This document shows positions 15,838 to 17,969 of a stretch of DNA of 17,969 nucleotides, in pieces. The notes under the pieces were generated by a model, which was not told where the DNA came from, ran no database searches, and saw nothing but the letters and a program-made list of their open reading frames with translations. Source of the stretch: Alphaproteobacteria bacterium (GTDB taxonomy: Bacteria > Pseudomonadota > Alphaproteobacteria > Paracaedibacterales > CAITNM01); NCBI GenBank assembly GCA_947499175.1, contig CANMNU010000011.1:1-17969 (forward strand), read 5' to 3'. Each line of letters begins with the position of its first letter. Position 1 is the stretch's first letter. Both the position numbers and the translations under genes were made by a program.

Positions 15838-15845
15838 CCCCTGCA

Positions 15846-16499
15846 TTATTGTTTTTTCTGAATTATTTGCCACAGTTTTTCTGCAGCGTCTCGTTCTGCT
15901 AATTTTTTGTTTTTACCCTGCCCTGTTGTCACCAGGCCATTTTGTAACAAAATTTCAACCAAATAAATAGGCGCATGATCAGGACCAGTACGACCGATTT
16001 CCTTATATTCAGGGACAAGCATTCCAAGCTTTTGCACCCATTCTTGCACTAAGGTTTTTGGGTCTTTTGGCATTTCATCAAGCGCTTGAATGGATTTCCC
16101 CCAATATTTATGGATAAAATTTTGTGAAGCCTCAATGCCACCGTCTATATATAAGGCCGCAATGAGTGCTTCAATACAATTAGCCAAAACACTTGTGCCA
16201 ACTAGTTCAGTGCTATTAATTGGCAAGAATTCTGCCAAATTAATTGATTCAGCGATTTTATGGCAAAATTCCCGAGATGTTAGGTAACCTAAGCGTTTTG
16301 CTAGTTTCCCCTCTTCATCATGATTATAGTGACTATAGAGTGCTTCAGCAATGACAAGCCCTAGAATCCTATCACCTAAAAATTCAAGTCTTTCAAAGGC
16401 TTTGCCGTGTTTACGGTGTTGTAACACAGGCGGAGCAAGCGCTTGAACAAGTAAGGTCTTTCTTTTAAAGCTATAATCTAAGATACTTTCCATTGTCAT
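15846..16499 (-). CDS. rnc: Ribonuclease III
   Basis: RNase III cuts double-stranded RNA, processes rRNA precursors and turns over structured mRNAs. In 217 residues, the endonuclease domain (1-140) has the signature ERLEFLGDRILG with Glu36, Glu39 and Asp43, an acidic patch at 61-63 (DEEGK), and the second metal-binding helix LANCIEALIAALYIDGG with Glu110. Where most RNases III have Asp (E. coli Asp114), this protein has Asn107, which is noted separately. A double-stranded RNA-binding domain follows (about 147-214), ending GKNKKLAERDAAEKLW. The ATG overlaps the lepB stop as ATGA, so translation is coupled. A second ATG two codons later is possible but lies farther from the coupling point. The usual downstream partner era is absent and the next gene is clpX. 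Confidence 0.96.
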   Translation of the reverse strand: MTMESILDYSFKRKTLLVQALAPPVLQHRKHGKAFERLEFLGDRILGLVIAEALYSHYNHDEEGKLAKRLGYLTSREFCHKIAESINLAEFLPINSTELVGTSVLANCIEALIAALYIDGGIEASQNFIHKYWGKSIQALDEMPKDPKTLVQEWVQKLGMLVPEYKEIGRTGPDHAPIYLVEILLQNGLVTTGQGKNKKLAERDAAEKLWQIIQKKQ

Positions 16500-17347
16500 T
16501 TTGGAAATATCATTATTCTTTCAAAGCGAATACCTGTAGGCCATTTCCAAAATTCGTACCATTTTGCAGATGTTGAAAAGAAGACAAATGAAACCTTGCC
16601 CATTAAGTGTTTAAAATGAATAAAGCCAACGGTATTGTCCATATAACGGCTATCCCATGAACCATCACGGTTATCACCAATAATCATAAACTGACCTTCT
16701 GGGACCGTATATTCTGGAGTGTTGTCAGTGCTATGATCAGGATCATGCCTAAATGGTGGGGCTTCACCAAATGGAATTTTTTTGATAAACGTGTGCTTAA
16801 CCCCATTAGGTAAGGTTTCCATGAATTGTGGCACCATTATGGTTTTACCTTCTTTGGTAAGGTATGGAAAATCTTCAATTCTTTGAATTGGGCATTCTTG
16901 GCCATTAATCCATAATCTGCCACGTTTCATTTGAATACGATCACCGGGCAAACCAATAATGCGTTTAACGTAATCTTTGCTAGAATTCCAAAGTTTTATG
17001 CCTAAAATTGAAAATGGCTCAGGATCTTTAGGGTTATTAAAAACACCGATATCACCCATTTTAGGATCTTCAGCTAATACCCTGCCTTCAAACCAATTAA
17101 TATCAGAACCAAATGGTAAGCTATAGCGTGTATAACCATAGGCAGATTTGTTAACTACTAAAAAATCACCTATTAATAAATTAGGAATCATAGAGCCAGT
17201 TGGAATATTAAACGGCTTAAAAAACAATGAGCTAAAAATTAAAAAACCAACAATAAATTTCGTAAGACTTTTTGTTTCTTTCCAAAATTTTTCACGGTTT
17301 TCTGGCTTTATTCTTAAAATATTCATTAACAGACCAAACAAATGCAT
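16496..17347 (-). CDS. lepB: Signal peptidase I
   Basis: LepB is the inner-membrane serine protease that removes Sec signal peptides on the periplasmic side. The 283-residue protein has a positively charged N terminus, one transmembrane segment (about 29-44), and then the catalytic Ser52 in PTGSMIPN. The general base Lys128 lies in YVKRIIGLPGD, and the conserved GDNRDGSWDSR (224-234) closes the active site. A long segment between 150 and 215 resembles other alphaproteobacterial enzymes. The ATG at 17347 has AAGG about 6 bp upstream, whereas the next Met (codon 8) has none, so the first is chosen. It heads the lepB-rnc operon, a common alphaproteobacterial pairing. Substrates probably include the signal-peptide proteins encoded elsewhere in this window. 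Confidence 0.96.
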   Translation of the reverse strand: MHLFGLLMNILRIKPENREKFWKETKSLTKFIVGFLIFSSLFFKPFNIPTGSMIPNLLIGDFLVVNKSAYGYTRYSLPFGSDINWFEGRVLAEDPKMGDIGVFNNPKDPEPFSILGIKLWNSSKDYVKRIIGLPGDRIQMKRGRLWINGQECPIQRIEDFPYLTKEGKTIMVPQFMETLPNGVKHTFIKKIPFGEAPPFRHDPDHSTDNTPEYTVPEGQFMIIGDNRDGSWDSRYMDNTVGFIHFKHLMGKVSFVFFSTSAKWYEFWKWPTGIRFERIMIFPK

Positions 17348-17387
17348 TTATACCTTCAGATTAAGTTAAATTTTACATAAGTTTAAG

Positions 17388-17414
17388 ATTATAGGAAAAA
17401 ATTAAATATTTCTA
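17388..17414 (-). promoter_or_regulatory. Candidate lepB-rnc promoter
   Basis: The minus strand carries a perfect -10 TATAAT (17388-17393), and a -35-like TAGAAA (17409-17414, 4 of 6) lies at a short 15-bp spacing. Transcription would start near 17381, giving a leader of about 33 nt with the lepB ribosome-binding site. The -10 is strong and the -35 weak. Confidence 0.45.
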
Positions 17415-17480
17415 TAGAAGGAATGGAAGGTATTAAAACTTACCCCAATTTGGGTGGTGTTAGAATACACCAAAAGATAT

Positions 17481-17507
17481 CAATATTTAGTTAATAACAA
17501 TATTTAG
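17481..17507 (+). repeat. Short direct repeat CAATATTTAG
   Basis: CAATATTTAG occurs at 17481-17490 and again at 17498-17507, each followed by GTTAATAA or GTAATA minus its first base, giving a near-tandem 17-bp period in very AT-rich DNA upstream of lepB. It may be a pair of protein-binding sites or simple AT repetition. Confidence 0.4.
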
Positions 17508-17676
17508 TAATATATTTTTTGCAATTACAATATTAAAGTTGCGTTTATTTATGTTGATGGTTACTTTAAGCAAAATTAGTGTGAATAATGTTAGGTTTTC
17601 ACCGCTTTCCTTCGTTTCAGCTTTGTTTTCTATTCTTTCGTTTTAAATGCTACCTGTGTTAAATTAGTAATTAATG

Positions 17677-17914
17677 AGCTCTTGCGAGCTGCCATGATAC
17701 ACCACTTAAGTAGCGTACACGGCTGCCAGTGAATGGTGATTTAAGTATTCATGAAATATTGACAGTATTTCATAAATTCACCACCACGGCATCTCCTTGG
17801 CTGTAGGTCAACACAGCTGGAGATCTTATATCTTTAAGCTGTGTTATAAAGAATAAACAGTTGGCTTGAGGAGATCTTGATCGTTAGGATCGAACTGAGA
17901 AAAAGCAGCTGTTT
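17677..17914. ncRNA. Candidate structured RNA or hairpin array of unknown class
   Basis: Five stems follow one another: (1) AGCTC 17677-17681 with GAGCT 17686-17690. (2) A long imperfect stem combining TGCC 17724-17727 with GGCA 17788-17791, GGTGATTT 17735-17742 with AAATTCACC 17774-17782, and the perfect ATGAAATA 17751-17758 with TATTTCAT 17766-17773. (3) AACACAGCT 17810-17818 with AGCTGTGTT 17837-17845, extended inward by GGAGAT with ATCTTT, about 15 pairs. (4) TTGATC 17877-17882 with GATCGA 17888-17893. (5) AAACAGTTG 17855-17863 with CAGCTGTTT 17906-17914, enclosing stem 4. No signature of tmRNA, RNase P RNA, SRP RNA or a known riboswitch is seen, and the strand is not determined. It could also be a mobile-element remnant or several unrelated hairpins. 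Confidence 0.28.
17688..17747 (+). repeat. Imperfect direct repeat beginning GCTGCCA and ending TTAAGTA
   Basis: GCTGCCA at 17688-17694 and 17722-17728 is followed 11-12 bp later by TTAAGTA at 17706-17712 and 17741-17747, so a unit of about 25 bp recurs with a 34-35 bp period. The middle parts differ. A third GCTGCC ends exactly at the window edge (17964-17969). The unit boundaries coincide with predicted stems. Confidence 0.45.
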
Positions 17915-17969
17915 TGTAGAGTAGGATTAGCTTTGAACGAATTGCAGACAGGACAGTTTTAGGGCTGCC

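Larger units (their letters stand above)
17348..17969. other. 622-bp region without a convincing gene
   Basis: The first 50 bp hold the lepB leader and promoter. From 17430 to 17480 there are two small dyads (CCCA/TGGG and GGTGT/ACACC). From 17480 to 17650 the sequence is AT-rich, with one direct repeat and a 31-residue hydrophobic frame without a ribosome-binding site. From about 17670 the base composition becomes more balanced and hairpins are dense to the window end. A minus-strand frame is open from the right edge to a stop at 17844 (41 residues, unlike anything I recognise) and could be a gene end or chance. Confidence 0.5.

Noticed and set aside
17430..17480. Small dyads CCCA/TGGG and GGTGT/ACACC as a terminator
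   Set aside because: The stems are only 4-5 bp and no T-run follows on either strand.
17551..17646. 31-residue hydrophobic reading frame
   Set aside because: It has no ribosome-binding site, ordinary AT-rich composition and no supporting context. Chance is more likely than a small membrane peptide.
17713..17722. GCGTACACGG, identical to a 10-mer near the 5' end of 23S rRNA
   Set aside because: The match stops at once on both sides and the following sequence is unlike 23S rRNA, so it is coincidental.
17888..17896. GTTCGATCC on the minus strand resembling a tRNA or tmRNA T-loop
   Set aside because: Flanking bases do not form a T-arm stem, and no acceptor stem, D-loop or anticodon arm can be placed.
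17844..17969. Minus-strand frame open from the right edge, 41 residues
   Set aside because: It is too short and unfamiliar to call. Such a run is common by chance across six frames, and it overlaps the hairpin region. Sequence beyond 17969 would decide.

Overview
The window is AT-rich chromosomal DNA from an alphaproteobacterium, most likely a host-associated Rickettsiales or Holosporales type. This is inferred from the short ProRS without a large editing insertion, the alphaproteobacterial style of LepB, RNase III, ClpX and Lon, low-GC codon use, and many orphan secreted proteins between housekeeping genes. No tRNA, rRNA, insertion sequence or CRISPR array is visible.

Layout: (1) 1-2911, plus strand: the 3' part of recJ, then dapD and dapE with gaps of 3-4 bp. 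This operon joins a repair exonuclease to the succinylase branch of diaminopimelate/lysine synthesis. (2) 2935-9650, minus strand: five genes in a secretome-like block. In transcription order they are a 252-aa secreted orphan, a ~489-aa secreted orphan with a compact C-terminal domain, a membrane-anchored DsbA-like thiol oxidoreductase (CPHC), an alpha/beta hydrolase overlapping it by 17 bp, and a 780-residue autotransporter. The autotransporter passenger looks like an NHL beta-propeller with an Asp/His-rich insertion. (3) 9773-11979, plus strand: proS, a 308-bp gap with hairpins, and a 206-aa secreted orphan. (4) 12022-17347, minus strand: lepB-rnc with an ATGA overlap, a 123-bp gap with a DnaA box and a CtrA-like site, then clpX-lon with a TAATG overlap. 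(5) 17348-17969: no convincing gene. It holds the probable lepB promoter and a dense set of hairpins and imperfect repeats that may be an unrecognised structured RNA, cut by the window edge.

How the parts relate: LepB handles secretory precursors, including probably the signal-peptide proteins encoded here. The DsbA-like protein could oxidise the cysteines found in several of them. ClpX and Lon supply regulated proteolysis, and the motifs upstream of clpX suggest (by inference only) a cell-cycle link. The most novel material is the propeller autotransporter and its secreted neighbours, the clpX upstream region, and the structured segment at the right end.
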